Below are positions 8,811 through 16,502 of a DNA stretch of 35,181 bases, piece after piece (positions within the stretch are counted from its first letter, which is position 1; the number at the start of each line of letters is the position of its first letter). Under the pieces are notes generated by a model that was not told the DNA's origin, made no database searches, and worked only from the letters and a program-made list of their open reading frames with translations. The stretch comes from RFTU01 sp046094505 (GTDB lineage: Bacteria; Pseudomonadota; Gammaproteobacteria; Burkholderiales; Burkholderiaceae_C). The stretch spans positions 1 through 35,181 of the forward strand of contig JBJTHN010000046.1 in NCBI GenBank assembly GCA_046094505.1, in the 5' to 3' direction. The position numbers and the translations under genes are program-made.

Positions 8811-9326
8811 ATGGTGGGCCGCCGCACCCCGCCAGTGGCGGGATCCCCCTGGGCTTGGGGACTGGCCTTGGCCTGTGCCCTGAGTGCCTGTGCGCCCACC
8901 AGGCCCCCCGTAGCCTCGCCCGCCCCGGTGGCCGCACCTGCACCGGCGCCTGCGCCGGCCGAGCCCTTGGTCTCCAAGCCCGCACCAGCCATGGCAGGCG
9001 ATTGGCGCGAGTACCACCGCATGGCGGCGCGCCAGCTGGTGCAGGCCAACCTCGAACGCACGTACATGGGTACCGTGCCCGAACCCTTGAGGGGCATTCC
9101 CATCCTCGAAGTCGAGTTGCATGGCGACGGAAGTGTTCGCAACATCAAGGTCCAGCGCCGTCCGCGGCCTGCGGACGCGCAGCACACCGTCCAGTTGGCC
9201 ATCGAGGCGGTTCGACGCGCCGCGCCGTTTCCGCCGGTATCCCACCTGCCCAAGCCTTGGTCGTACACCGAAGTGTTCCTCTTCGATGAGGCGGATCGGT
9301 TCAAGCCTCGAACCTTGGATGAATGA
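8811..9326 (+). CDS. Putative lipoprotein with TonB C-terminal-like domain
   Basis: This 171-residue protein has an N-terminal hydrophobic stretch ending in the lipobox LSAC (Cys at about residue 29), then an Ala/Pro-rich linker such as PAPVAAPAPAPAPAEP, as in periplasm-spanning proteins. The C-terminal segment (about residues 85-165) reads VELHGDGSVRNIKVQRRP, then a helix and FPPVSHLPKPWSYTEVFLFDE, resembling the TonB C-terminal fold found in TonB-like proteins and other envelope proteins. It lacks a transmembrane anchor and acts, if at all, as a lipid-anchored envelope protein. The ATG at 8811 is preceded by GAGGG, 10 bp after the uvrC stop, suggesting co-transcription with uvrC and pgsA. 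A specific role is not known; energising the distant TonB-dependent receptor is unlikely without ExbB/ExbD genes nearby. Confidence 0.78.
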   Translation: MVGRRTPPVAGSPWAWGLALACALSACAPTRPPVASPAPVAAPAPAPAPAEPLVSKPAPAMAGDWREYHRMAARQLVQANLERTYMGTVPEPLRGIPILEVELHGDGSVRNIKVQRRPRPADAQHTVQLAIEAVRRAAPFPPVSHLPKPWSYTEVFLFDEADRFKPRTLDE

Positions 9327-9354
9327 GCCGGGCGCTTGCCGGTAGGATCGCCTC

Positions 9355-9921
9355 ATGTTCTTCACCATTCCGACCATGCTGACCTGGCTGCGCATCGTGG
9401 CCATACCGGTGATCATCGTGGTCTTTGCCATGCCACTGGCTGTGGAGACCCGCAACCTGGTGGCCACCGTGCTCTTCGTGGCCGTGGCACTGACCGATTG
9501 GGCCGACGGATACCTGGCGCGCAAGCTGGGGCAGACCTCGGCCTTCGGCGCCTTTTTGGACCCGGTGGCTGACAAGTTCTTGGTGTGTGCCTGCTTGCTG
9601 GTGTTGGTGGAAATGGGCCGCGTGGACACCTTGGTGGCCCTGGTGATCATCGGGAGGGAGATTGCGATCTCGGCCCTGCGCGAGTGGATGGCGCAGATCG
9701 GCGCCGCGCGCAGCGTGGCGGTGCACATTGTGGGCAAGCTCAAGACCACGGTTCAGATGGTGGCCATTCCCTTCTTGCTCTACGACGGCTTGCTGTTCGG
9801 CGTGCTGGACACCGCCGCCTGGGGTACCGCACTCATCTATGCGGCGGCCATGCTCACGATCTGGTCGATGGTGTACTACCTGCGCAAGGCTATTCCCGAG
9901 ATCCGCGCGAAGGCCCGCTGA
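9355..9921 (+). CDS. pgsA: CDP-diacylglycerol--glycerol-3-phosphate 3-phosphatidyltransferase
   Basis: This integral membrane enzyme makes phosphatidylglycerol phosphate from CDP-diacylglycerol and glycerol 3-phosphate, the committed step to phosphatidylglycerol and cardiolipin. The 188-residue protein begins MFFTIPTMLTWLRI. It shows the CDP-alcohol phosphotransferase motif DG-x2-AR-x8-G-x3-D-x3-D as DGYLARKLGQTSAFGAFLDPVAD, with all acidic residues present, and several hydrophobic segments consistent with about six membrane helices. Its place directly downstream of uvrC (with one lipoprotein gene between) is a common bacterial arrangement. Confidence 0.95.
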   Translation: MFFTIPTMLTWLRIVAIPVIIVVFAMPLAVETRNLVATVLFVAVALTDWADGYLARKLGQTSAFGAFLDPVADKFLVCACLLVLVEMGRVDTLVALVIIGREIAISALREWMAQIGAARSVAVHIVGKLKTTVQMVAIPFLLYDGLLFGVLDTAAWGTALIYAAAMLTIWSMVYYLRKAIPEIRAKAR

Positions 9922-9969
9922 GCACCTCGTGCAGCTTTGGTCTTGAACTCCAACCCGTCCCGCACGCCG

Positions 9970-10842
9970 ATGCCCTCGGGGCTCGACCTGGTGGCACTGA
10001 TGCCGGCGCTGTTCGTGCTGATCTGGAGCACGGGCTTCATCGTGGCACGCCTGGGCATGCCACACGCCCCGCCCATGACCTTCTTGTGTTGGCGCTACGC
10101 GCTGTCCTTGCTGGGCCTGGCACTTTGGGCTTGGTGGGCCCGGGCGCCGTGGCCCCACACACCCCGCGCATGGCTGCACCTGGCGATCACCGGTGTGTTG
10201 CTGCAGGCCGGGTACTTGGGGGGTGTGTGGAGTGCGGTGAAGATGGGCCTTTCAGCTGGCACCACCGCGCTCATCGTGTGCCTGCAACCGGTGCTGACCG
10301 CCATCTTTCTGGAGTGGCAGGGCGGGCGAGGGCGGGTGCGTCCTTTGCAGTGGATGGGTTTGGCCTGTGGCCTGGCGGGCGTGCTGGTGGTGGTGTGGGA
10401 CAAGCTTGGATTGGGCGAAGCGCATATGCTGAACCTCGGCTTGGCGGTGCTGGCCCTGCTGAGCATCACGGCTGGAACCCTGTACCAGAAGCTGCATGTG
10501 GGCCCCACCGATGTGCGCAGCGCGGGTGCCGTTCAGATGGGCGCGGCCCTGGTGATCAGCCTGCCCCTGGCCCTGCTCGAGACCGAGGGCATGGACTGGC
10601 ATCCCGAGTTGGTGATCGCCCTGGCTTGGTCGGTGTTGGCGCTCACCATGGGCGCCAGTTCCTTGCTGTATTTGCTGATCCAGCGAGGAGCGGCCATGAA
10701 GGTGGCCAGCCTGTTCTATTTGGTGCCGCCGTGCACCGCCTTGATGGCCTGGGCCTTGTTCAGCGAGCCCTTGAGCTGGGGGTTGCTGGTGGGCCTGACG
10801 TTGGCGGCCATCGGGGTGGGTTTGGTGCAGCGCTCGGCGTGA
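9970..10842 (+). CDS. DMT-superfamily (EamA) transporter
   Basis: This 290-residue, highly hydrophobic protein has about ten predicted membrane helices in two repeats, the layout of EamA/RhaT drug/metabolite transporters. Typical features are the opening LVALMPALFVLIWSTGFIVARLG, the region GLSAGTTALIVCLQPVLTAIFLEW at the end of the first repeat, and ASLFYLVPPCTALMAWALFSEPLSWGLLVGLTLAAIGV at the end of the second. The ATG at 9970 is chosen; TTG codons at 9937 and 9943 are in frame upstream and could add 9-11 residues. The substrate cannot be deduced. It follows pgsA on the same strand after 48 bp. Confidence 0.85.
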   Translation: MPSGLDLVALMPALFVLIWSTGFIVARLGMPHAPPMTFLCWRYALSLLGLALWAWWARAPWPHTPRAWLHLAITGVLLQAGYLGGVWSAVKMGLSAGTTALIVCLQPVLTAIFLEWQGGRGRVRPLQWMGLACGLAGVLVVVWDKLGLGEAHMLNLGLAVLALLSITAGTLYQKLHVGPTDVRSAGAVQMGAALVISLPLALLETEGMDWHPELVIALAWSVLALTMGASSLLYLLIQRGAAMKVASLFYLVPPCTALMAWALFSEPLSWGLLVGLTLAAIGVGLVQRSA

Positions 10843-11049
10843 TTGGCGCGGCTAGCCCATCCCTGTATCCGCTGTCAACCGGGCTTTTCTGACCTGCAGG
10901 CCGCACCAGGCCGTGTAATCGGAGCATAGAATCCGACTCCCGCGCACCGGATCCTGCGGCCGCCCCAAGGTGGACACATGCACCAGTGTCGAGGCCAATG
11001 AATCAAGCAGGCGCTGCTCTGCAAACCGAATTGACTGGAGAAGAATGCT

Positions 11050-11319
11050 GTGAACAAAGGCGAACTGATCGAACACATTGCCAAGCAAGCCGACCTGTCC
11101 AAGGCGGCCGCTTCCCGTGCCCTGGAGGCCGTGATCGGCGGCGTGCGCACCACGCTCAAGAAAGGCGGCACCGTGTCGCTGGTGGGCTTTGGCACCTTCT
11201 CGGTGACCAAGCGCGCTGCCCGCACCGGCCGCAACCCCCGCACCGGCGCCACGATCAAGATCAAGGCAGCCAAGGTGCCGAAGTTCCGTCCTGGCAAGGC
11301 CCTGAAGGACGCGCTCTGA
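11050..11319 (+). CDS. hupB: DNA-binding protein HU
   Basis: A small histone-like protein that bends and compacts DNA as a dimer. It has 89 residues, beginning with MNKGELIEHIAKQADLSK, with the typical beta-arm signature GFGTFSVTKRAARTGRNPRTG and ending KVPKFRPGKALKDAL. The start is a GTG at 11050 preceded by GGAG nine bases upstream. The region 10843-11049 before it has no gene that can be supported and must carry its promoter. tRNA-Val follows 40 bp after the stop without a U-tailed terminator between them. Confidence 0.96.
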   Translation: MNKGELIEHIAKQADLSKAAASRALEAVIGGVRTTLKKGGTVSLVGFGTFSVTKRAARTGRNPRTGATIKIKAAKVPKFRPGKALKDAL

Positions 11320-11332
11320 TCGGAGCGCGGTA

Positions 11333-11361
11333 CCGTATGCGCGCCTTGGATGCGCGTACGG
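11333..11361 (+). other. Stem-loop in the hupB-tRNA-Val spacer, overlapping the tRNA 5' end
   Basis: CCGTATGCGC (11333-11342) pairs with GCGCGTACGG (11352-11361) as a 10-bp stem with one T-G wobble and a 9-base loop. No T-tract follows, so this does not look like a terminator. The last two bases of the 3' arm are the first two of tRNA-Val, so the structure would compete with the tRNA acceptor stem or mark a processing site. Confidence 0.45.
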
Positions 11362-11435
11362 GTGCTTAGCTCAGTTGGTAGAGCGGCGCCCTTACAAGGC
11401 GTAGGTCGGGGGTTCGAACCCCTCAGCACCCACCA
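11360..11435 (+). tRNA. tRNA-Val (anticodon TAC)
   Basis: A 76-base cloverleaf: the acceptor GGGTGCT pairs with AGCACCC, the D arm is GCTCAGTTGGTAGAGC, the anticodon stem-loop is GCGCC-CTTACAA-GGCGT with anticodon TAC, the T loop is GGTTCGAACCC, and the CCA end is encoded at 11433-11435. Confidence 0.97.
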
Positions 11436-11476
11436 AGGATTGCAGGCAGCCGTGAAGCTGGCCTCAACCCCGAGAG

Positions 11477-11506
11477 GGCCTCGTTCAGCGAGGCCTTTTT
11501 CCTTTT
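11477..11506 (+). terminator. Rho-independent terminator after tRNA-Val
   Basis: A perfect 7-bp stem GGCCTCG / CGAGGCC with a TTCAG loop, followed by TTTTTCCTTTT. It ends only five bases before the proposed start of the antiporter gene at 11512. Confidence 0.9.
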
Positions 11507-11511
11507 GAAGA

Positions 11512-12732
11512 ATGAGCGGCATGGCGCCTGCCCTGACCACCGTTGAGTTGTTCCTGATCGCCATGGCGGTGATCTTCACCGTCCCCTTCCTGATTTGGCG
11601 ATTCGGTCGAACCGATTACTGGGCGCCCCTGGTGGTGGTGCAGATCGTGACCGGCGTGGTCTTGGGGCCGGGTCTTCTGGGTCAGTGGTGGCCCGAGGGC
11701 TACCGGACCATCTTCACACCGGCCGTGATACAGGCGCTCAACGGCTTGGCGTGGTGGGCGGTGATGCTCTTTGTGTTCCTGGCGGGCTTGGAGCTGGACC
11801 TCAAGAAGGCCTGGGACCAGCGCCGGTCCACTTTGATATCGGCCGGGCTGGCCCTGGGTGTACCCCTGGCCTGTGGCTGTGCAGCCGCCTTGGTGCTGCA
11901 ATCCCAGGGCGGTTGGGTCGGCCCGCGCGCGCAGCCTTGGCAGTTTGTGGCGGGAATCGGCATGGCCTGCGCCGTCACGGCCTTGCCCATCCTCGTGTTT
12001 CTGATGGAAAAGCTGGGCATCTTGCGGCAGCCTTTGGGCCAGCGGATTCTGCGCTACGCCAGTCTGGACGACATTGCGATTTGGGGTGTGCTGGCCATCA
12101 TCCTCATGGACTGGAGCCGCGTGGGCCGGCAGGTCGTGTTCTTGGCCCTGTTTGTCTTGGCCGCTTGGGCGATGCGCCGGCTGATGGCCCGCTGCAGCGA
12201 GTCCGACCGCTGGTATGCGGTGCTCATTTGGTTGGCCGTGGTCTCGTTTGGGGCTGACTGGGCGGGCCTGCATTTCATGGTGGGTGCCTTTTTGGCTGGA
12301 GCGGTCTTGGATTCCTCGTGGTTGGGCTTGGAGCGACTGGAAAGCCTACGCCACCACGTCCTGCTCGTACTGATGCCCGTGTTCTTCCTGTCCACCGGCT
12401 TGCGCACCAACTGGGAACTGGGTGGCACGGTGGTGTTCTTGGGTGCGGGCTTGCTGTTGGCCGCCTCAGTCGGGGGCAAGCTCGCCGGGGTGTGGGCCGC
12501 CGGCCGCCTGCTGAACTGGGCGCCGGGTGAGGCGCGCATCGTGGGTTGGCTCTTGCAGACCAAGGCCCTGATCGAAATCATCTTCGCCAACATCCTGTTG
12601 GACAAGCAAATCATCACCTCGGCCACCTTCACCGCCTTGCTGCTGATGGCGGTTGCCAGCACCATGCTGACCGTGCCCATCGTCACCCCGCTGCTCAAGC
12701 GCTATCCCGCTGTCGCCCAGCGGGACGGCTGA
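11512..12732 (+). CDS. Cation/proton antiporter, CPA2 (KefB/Na+-H+ exchanger) family
   Basis: A 406-residue protein with roughly 11-13 hydrophobic segments and the fold signatures of monovalent cation:proton antiporters: VLGPGLLG near residue 50, MLFVFLAGLELDLKKAW near 85-100, and the ion-site aspartate pair in SLDDIAIWG (D186, D187). GAFLAGAVLDSSW and VFFLSTGLRTNW also fit the Na_H_Exchanger domain. There is no C-terminal TrkA-N/RCK domain, so it is a transporter core only. It probably exchanges K+ or Na+ for H+ across the inner membrane; the ion cannot be told. The start at 11512 has only a weak purine stretch (GAAG) and lies five bases after the tRNA-Val terminator; an alternative ATG is at 11521. 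Confidence 0.87.
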   Translation: MSGMAPALTTVELFLIAMAVIFTVPFLIWRFGRTDYWAPLVVVQIVTGVVLGPGLLGQWWPEGYRTIFTPAVIQALNGLAWWAVMLFVFLAGLELDLKKAWDQRRSTLISAGLALGVPLACGCAAALVLQSQGGWVGPRAQPWQFVAGIGMACAVTALPILVFLMEKLGILRQPLGQRILRYASLDDIAIWGVLAIILMDWSRVGRQVVFLALFVLAAWAMRRLMARCSESDRWYAVLIWLAVVSFGADWAGLHFMVGAFLAGAVLDSSWLGLERLESLRHHVLLVLMPVFFLSTGLRTNWELGGTVVFLGAGLLLAASVGGKLAGVWAAGRLLNWAPGEARIVGWLLQTKALIEIIFANILLDKQIITSATFTALLLMAVASTMLTVPIVTPLLKRYPAVAQRDG

Positions 12733-12803
12733 GCCTCGTGTTCAACGCGATAATCCGTGGATCAGATGGGCGTGAGCCCCATCCGCCCCAAAGGTAGCCC
12801 CCC

Positions 12804-14699
12804 ATGTTTGATTTCGTCCGCGACAACACCCGCCTGATGTTGGGCCTGCTGGTGTTGCTCATCATCCCCTCGTTTGTCTTCTTCGGCATTGAAGGCTACA
12901 AAGGGTTCAATGGTCCGGAAAACCAGAAGGTCGCTTCGGTGGCGGGCCAAAAGGTCACTCAGGCCGAGTGGGATGCGGGCCATCGTCAGCAGGTGGACAA
13001 CCTGCGGCGCCAAGTACCGAATTTGGATGCGGCCCTCTTCGAAAAGGCCGAGGCCCGCTATGAGTCGCTTGAGCAGATCGTGCGCCAGCGGGTGCTGCAA
13101 GAGGTGGTGCGCCGGGAACACTTGGCGGTGAGCGATGCCCGGCTGCAACGAGAGCTGTTGGCCAATCCGCAGTTGGCCGCGCTGCGCCGACCGGATGGAT
13201 CCATCGACGTGGAGGCCTACAAGGCCTTGTTGTCCGCTCAGGGCTACACACCGGAAAGCTACGAAGCGGCCCTGAGGCAGGACCTGCTGCAGCGCCAGGT
13301 ACTGGGCCGCGTGGGCGAAACCTCGGTCGCCCCCGCCGCTGTGGCCGACGCCTCACTGCGTGTCGTGTTCCAAGAGCGGCAGGTGCGGCTGCAGCGCTTT
13401 CAGGCGGCGGACTTCTACAAGGACGTCAATCCGTCGGCGTCTGATGTTCAGGCGTACTACGACAAGAACACCGCGGTCTTCCAGACGGTCGAGCAAGCCG
13501 ACATCGAGTACGTGGTGCTGGACGCCGCTCGCCTGCGTGACAGCCTCGTGATCTCGGTCGATGAGGCGCGCCGCTACTACCAGGAGAAGCTGGCCAGCTA
13601 CACCAAGCCCGAAGAGCGCCGCGCCAGCCACATCCTGATCAAGGCGGACAAGGGCGCCTCAGCGGATGACAAAGGCAAGGCGCGGGCCCGTGCCCAGGCC
13701 ATCCTGGAAGAAGTCCGCAAGGCGCCCAAGCGGTTTGCGGAACTGGCCAAGGCCAAGTCCGAAGACACCGGTTCTGCAGTGGCCGGCGGCGACCTGGATT
13801 ACTTCTCCAAGGGGGCCATGGTCAAAGGCTTTGAAGACGCCGTGTTCGCCCTGAAGCGGGGCGACATCTCCGATCTGGTGGAAACGGAGTTTGGCTACCA
13901 CATCATCCAGCTGACCGACATCAGGGGAGGGCAGCAGCAGCCGTTCGAAGCCGTGCGTGCAGAGATCGAGGCCAAGCTCAAGCAGGACCTTGCTCAGAAG
14001 CGCTACACCGAGGCGGCCGATCTGTTCAGCAACTTGGTGTACGAGCAGTCGGACAGCCTCAAGGGTGCTGCCGAGCGCTTCAAGCTGCCGGTGCTCAAGG
14101 CCACGGTCACCCGCACACCGGTGCCGGGTGCCCAGGGCGTCTTGGCCTCGCCCAAGCTCCTGGACGCGGTGTTTTCCGACGACGCCCTGCGCAACCGTCG
14201 CAACACCGACGCGGTGGAGTCAGGGCCGAATCAGCTGGTTTCGGCTCGGGTGGTGGAGCACCGCCCCTCGGTGCTCAAGCCGCTGTACGAGGTGAAGGCC
14301 GTAGCTCTGGAAAAGGTGCGGCTGGAGCAAGCGCTGGCCAAGGCACGCCAGGCCGGTCAGGCCCGGCTGGAGGCGGTGAAGTCCCAGCCGGCGGAATTCG
14401 ACAAGTTCCCACCGGCGGTGGTGTCACGGCCGCAGCCTTTGGGTCTGCCCCGGGAGTTGCTGGACGCCATCATGCGGGCCGAGGCCGGCAAGCTGCCCGC
14501 CTTCGCGGGGGTAGACCTCGGCAACAACGGGTATGCCGTGGTGCGGATCGATTCGGTCAAGACGCCTGATATTCCCGCGCCTGTTAAGGCGCAGTGGGGC
14601 CCTCAGTTGGCACAGGCCTATGCTGCGGTGGAGTCCCAGCTGTACTACGAAGCCCTCAAGAAGCGCCTGGAGGTCCAGCTGAAGGTGCCCAAGCCCTGA
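12804..14699 (+). CDS. ppiD: Peptidylprolyl isomerase/periplasmic foldase, PpiD type
   Basis: PpiD is an inner-membrane-anchored periplasmic chaperone that helps secreted and outer-membrane proteins leave the translocon. The 631-residue protein (E. coli PpiD is 623) starts MFDFVRDNTRLMLGLLVLL, with one signal-anchor helix at about 11-30. It has a SurA-like N-terminal chaperone region (about 35-200) and one parvulin domain at about 270-373, seen as RRASHILIKAD, FAELAKAKSEDTGSAVAGGDLDYF and ETEFGYHIIQLTDI. A long helical C-terminal region follows. It is a single gene, with tRNA-His immediately downstream. Confidence 0.92.
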   Translation: MFDFVRDNTRLMLGLLVLLIIPSFVFFGIEGYKGFNGPENQKVASVAGQKVTQAEWDAGHRQQVDNLRRQVPNLDAALFEKAEARYESLEQIVRQRVLQEVVRREHLAVSDARLQRELLANPQLAALRRPDGSIDVEAYKALLSAQGYTPESYEAALRQDLLQRQVLGRVGETSVAPAAVADASLRVVFQERQVRLQRFQAADFYKDVNPSASDVQAYYDKNTAVFQTVEQADIEYVVLDAARLRDSLVISVDEARRYYQEKLASYTKPEERRASHILIKADKGASADDKGKARARAQAILEEVRKAPKRFAELAKAKSEDTGSAVAGGDLDYFSKGAMVKGFEDAVFALKRGDISDLVETEFGYHIIQLTDIRGGQQQPFEAVRAEIEAKLKQDLAQKRYTEAADLFSNLVYEQSDSLKGAAERFKLPVLKATVTRTPVPGAQGVLASPKLLDAVFSDDALRNRRNTDAVESGPNQLVSARVVEHRPSVLKPLYEVKAVALEKVRLEQALAKARQAGQARLEAVKSQPAEFDKFPPAVVSRPQPLGLPRELLDAIMRAEAGKLPAFAGVDLGNNGYAVVRIDSVKTPDIPAPVKAQWGPQLAQAYAAVESQLYYEALKKRLEVQLKVPKP

Positions 14700-14730
14700 G
14701 GTGTGCCTGCGCTGGCCCAGGCGGCTGCGT

Positions 14731-14736
14731 TATACT
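14731..14736 (+). promoter_or_regulatory. -10 box of the tRNA-His promoter
   Basis: TATACT (5 of 6 to TATAAT) lies 12 bases before the tRNA 5' end, the right spacing for initiation a few bases upstream of the tRNA. No good -35 element is visible at 16-18 bp. Confidence 0.5.
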
Positions 14737-14748
14737 TTTGGGCTCTGC

Positions 14749-14825
14749 GGTGGCTGTAGCTCAGTTGGTAGAGTCCCAGATTGTGATTCTGGTCGTCGTG
14801 GGTTCGAGTCCCATCAGCCACCCCA
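14749..14825 (+). tRNA. tRNA-His (anticodon GTG)
   Basis: A 77-base cloverleaf with the histidine-specific extra G(-1) at 14749 opposite C73. The acceptor GTGGCTG pairs with CAGCCAC, the anticodon stem CCAGA-TTGTGAT-TCTGG has anticodon GTG, the T loop is GGTTCGAGTCC, and CCA is encoded at 14823-14825. Confidence 0.97.
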
Positions 14826-14841
14826 ATAAATTTATCAAGTT

Positions 14842-14869
14842 AGCCTCGGTTCGCAGCCGGGGCTTTTTT
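14842..14869 (+). terminator. Rho-independent terminator after tRNA-His
   Basis: AGCCTCGG (14842-14849) pairs with CCGGGGCT (14857-14864), one T-G wobble, 7-base loop, followed by TTTTT. It marks the end of the conserved block. The next 285 bases to 15155 hold no supported gene. Confidence 0.87.
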
Positions 14870-15084
14870 GTTTCCACTTGAGATGTAACTGCGGATTTAA
14901 GCGAGGTGCATGATCCACCAGTGCAAAACTTGCAGCGCAGTCCGAGTTGGAGTCCACCGCCATGGCAAAGAAGAAGCACTCTGGCAGCAACAATTTGATG
15001 TTGGAACCACCGCTTAAATGTGCCGCTTTTGCTGGGTAATGGTAGGGAAAACACGGGGACGCTTGTTGGGTGAGGATCACGCTT

Positions 15085-15100
15085 ATGAAAGCGCTTTCAT
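15085..15100. promoter_or_regulatory. LacI-family operator upstream of the ABC/beta-glucosidase operon
   Basis: ATGAAAGCGCTTTCAT is a perfect 16-bp palindrome with the central CG typical of LacI/GalR operators. It is 56 bp upstream of the binding-protein start and is followed at 15102-15107 by TATAGT, a good -10 candidate, so a bound repressor would cover the promoter spacer. The same 14-bp core occurs in the GH16 upstream region and, with mismatches, twice before the TonB-dependent receptor. The likely ligand is the LacI-type protein encoded at 20821-21888. Confidence 0.82.
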
Positions 15101-15155
15101 TTATAGTGCGATTTGCGTGAAACCCTTGTCCGCCTAAGGAAGTCATCGTTCTTTC

Positions 15156-16502
15156 ATGAGCCGAACTGAGTGCGCTGCGGAATCAGCAGTCCAGCGCCTG
15201 CGAAGTCGCGCTGCGCGCCGCGACGCTTTGTGCCGCCTGGCCGTGATGGCCACGGGTGCGACGTCGGCTGCTTTCGGTCTCAGTGGATTAAGTGGTTGCA
15301 GTTCTCGTAACGAGTCTGGCTTGCGCCTGACGGTTGCCGCTTACCCGCAGATCGATGCCGTGGTCAAGGCTGCGCTGCCTGCTTGGCAGGAAAAACATCC
15401 CGGTGTGGTGGTTGACGTGGTCAGCCGCCAGTACGCCGACCACCACACCGCGATGACCACCGCGTTATCCACTGCCGTGGGTCTTCCAGATTTGATGGCC
15501 CTGGAGTCGAGCTATGTAGGACGCTTTTCAAGCGGATACGGGTTGCAAGATTTGGCGGGAGCGCCCTATGTCGGCCTGGCGCTGCGTGAGCGTTTCGTGC
15601 CCTTCGCCTTTGATCAGGCCCTCAACGCTCGCGGTGAGTTGGTTGCGTTGCCTACCGACATAGGCCCAGGCACCATGCTGCTGCGCCAAGACATCCTTGA
15701 CCGTGCGGGGGTTGCGCCTGAAAGCCTGGCAGCTTCATGGGACGCCTACGTCAAGGCAGGTTTCCAGATTCGCAAGGCCACCGGCGCGAAGCTGCTGTCC
15801 AATGCGCAGGGCCTCAAGGACATTCTCATCCGTAGCGGGCTGAAGCCCGGGCAGGGCTTGTACTTCGGCCCAGACTCGGAAGTCCTGGTGGAATCGGATC
15901 GCTTTAGACGCGCCTTCGAACTGGCGCGTGAGGTGCGGTCGGCAGGGCTCGACGCCAAGGTGGGGGCTTGGTCCAATGAGTGGGCTGAAGGCTTCAAGAG
16001 GGCACAGGTGGCCACTGATCTGACCGGGGCCTGGATGGTAGGGCAGCTGGCGCAATGGGTGGCGCCGAGCACGGCGGGCCTCTGGCGAGCCTCACAGCTT
16101 CCGGAGTCCACCTATGTGTCGTACGGCGGCACCTCCTATGCAATCCCCCGTCGCTCCGAGCCAGCGCGCAAGGACCTGGCCTGGTCACTGATGCAGCATC
16201 TCACGCTGGATCCTCAGCTTCAGCTGCAGGCTTTTCGGGATGTAGACGCCTTCCCGGCGCTGGTGCAGACGCTGCAGGCCCCTTTCTTCGATGAGCCTTT
16301 GCCCTTCCTGGACGGGCAGCCTGCAAGGCGGCTCTGGCGTGAGGCCGCACAGCGCATCTCGGCCATACCCACCCACAAGCAGAACAATTTCGCTGATGAG
16401 GTTGTGGGAACCGAACTTGACAATGTGCTCGAGCGCGGCAAGCTGATCCCGCGGGCGTTGGCCGATGCAGCACAGGTGCTGCGGAGGAGGGCGTTGCGAT
16501 GA
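15156..16502 (+). CDS. Sugar ABC transporter substrate-binding lipoprotein (CUT1 type)
   Basis: This 448-residue protein resembles extracellular solute-binding family 1 proteins that capture oligosaccharides and deliver them to an inner-membrane ABC importer. The N-terminus has a long charged region with RR at 21-22 (RRDALCRLAV, Tat-like), a hydrophobic stretch and the lipobox LSGC with Cys48, so a lipid anchor is expected, possibly after Tat export. The mature part has typical features: LPDLMALESSYVGRF, ALPTDIGPGTMLLRQDILDRAG and DLTGAWMVGQLAQW. The start at 15156 is kept because later candidates lose the positive region; its Shine-Dalgarno (AAGGA) is rather far. It is the first gene of an operon with two permeases (ATGA overlap), a GH1 enzyme and an ATPase, and is preceded by a LacI operator. 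The context suggests a beta-glucan oligosaccharide ligand. Confidence 0.88.
   Translation: MSRTECAAESAVQRLRSRAARRDALCRLAVMATGATSAAFGLSGLSGCSSRNESGLRLTVAAYPQIDAVVKAALPAWQEKHPGVVVDVVSRQYADHHTAMTTALSTAVGLPDLMALESSYVGRFSSGYGLQDLAGAPYVGLALRERFVPFAFDQALNARGELVALPTDIGPGTMLLRQDILDRAGVAPESLAASWDAYVKAGFQIRKATGAKLLSNAQGLKDILIRSGLKPGQGLYFGPDSEVLVESDRFRRAFELAREVRSAGLDAKVGAWSNEWAEGFKRAQVATDLTGAWMVGQLAQWVAPSTAGLWRASQLPESTYVSYGGTSYAIPRRSEPARKDLAWSLMQHLTLDPQLQLQAFRDVDAFPALVQTLQAPFFDEPLPFLDGQPARRLWREAAQRISAIPTHKQNNFADEVVGTELDNVLERGKLIPRALADAAQVLRRRALR

Noticed and set aside
9585..10892. Plus-strand open frame of over 400 codons overlapping pgsA and the DMT transporter
   Set aside because: It is an out-of-frame reading of two recognisable membrane-protein genes, with Gly/Arg/His-rich composition and no similarity.
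14871..15155. Short open frames on both strands in the spacer after tRNA-His
   Set aside because: No ribosome sites, no family resemblance and ordinary composition; the spacer is better explained as the control region of the ABC operon.
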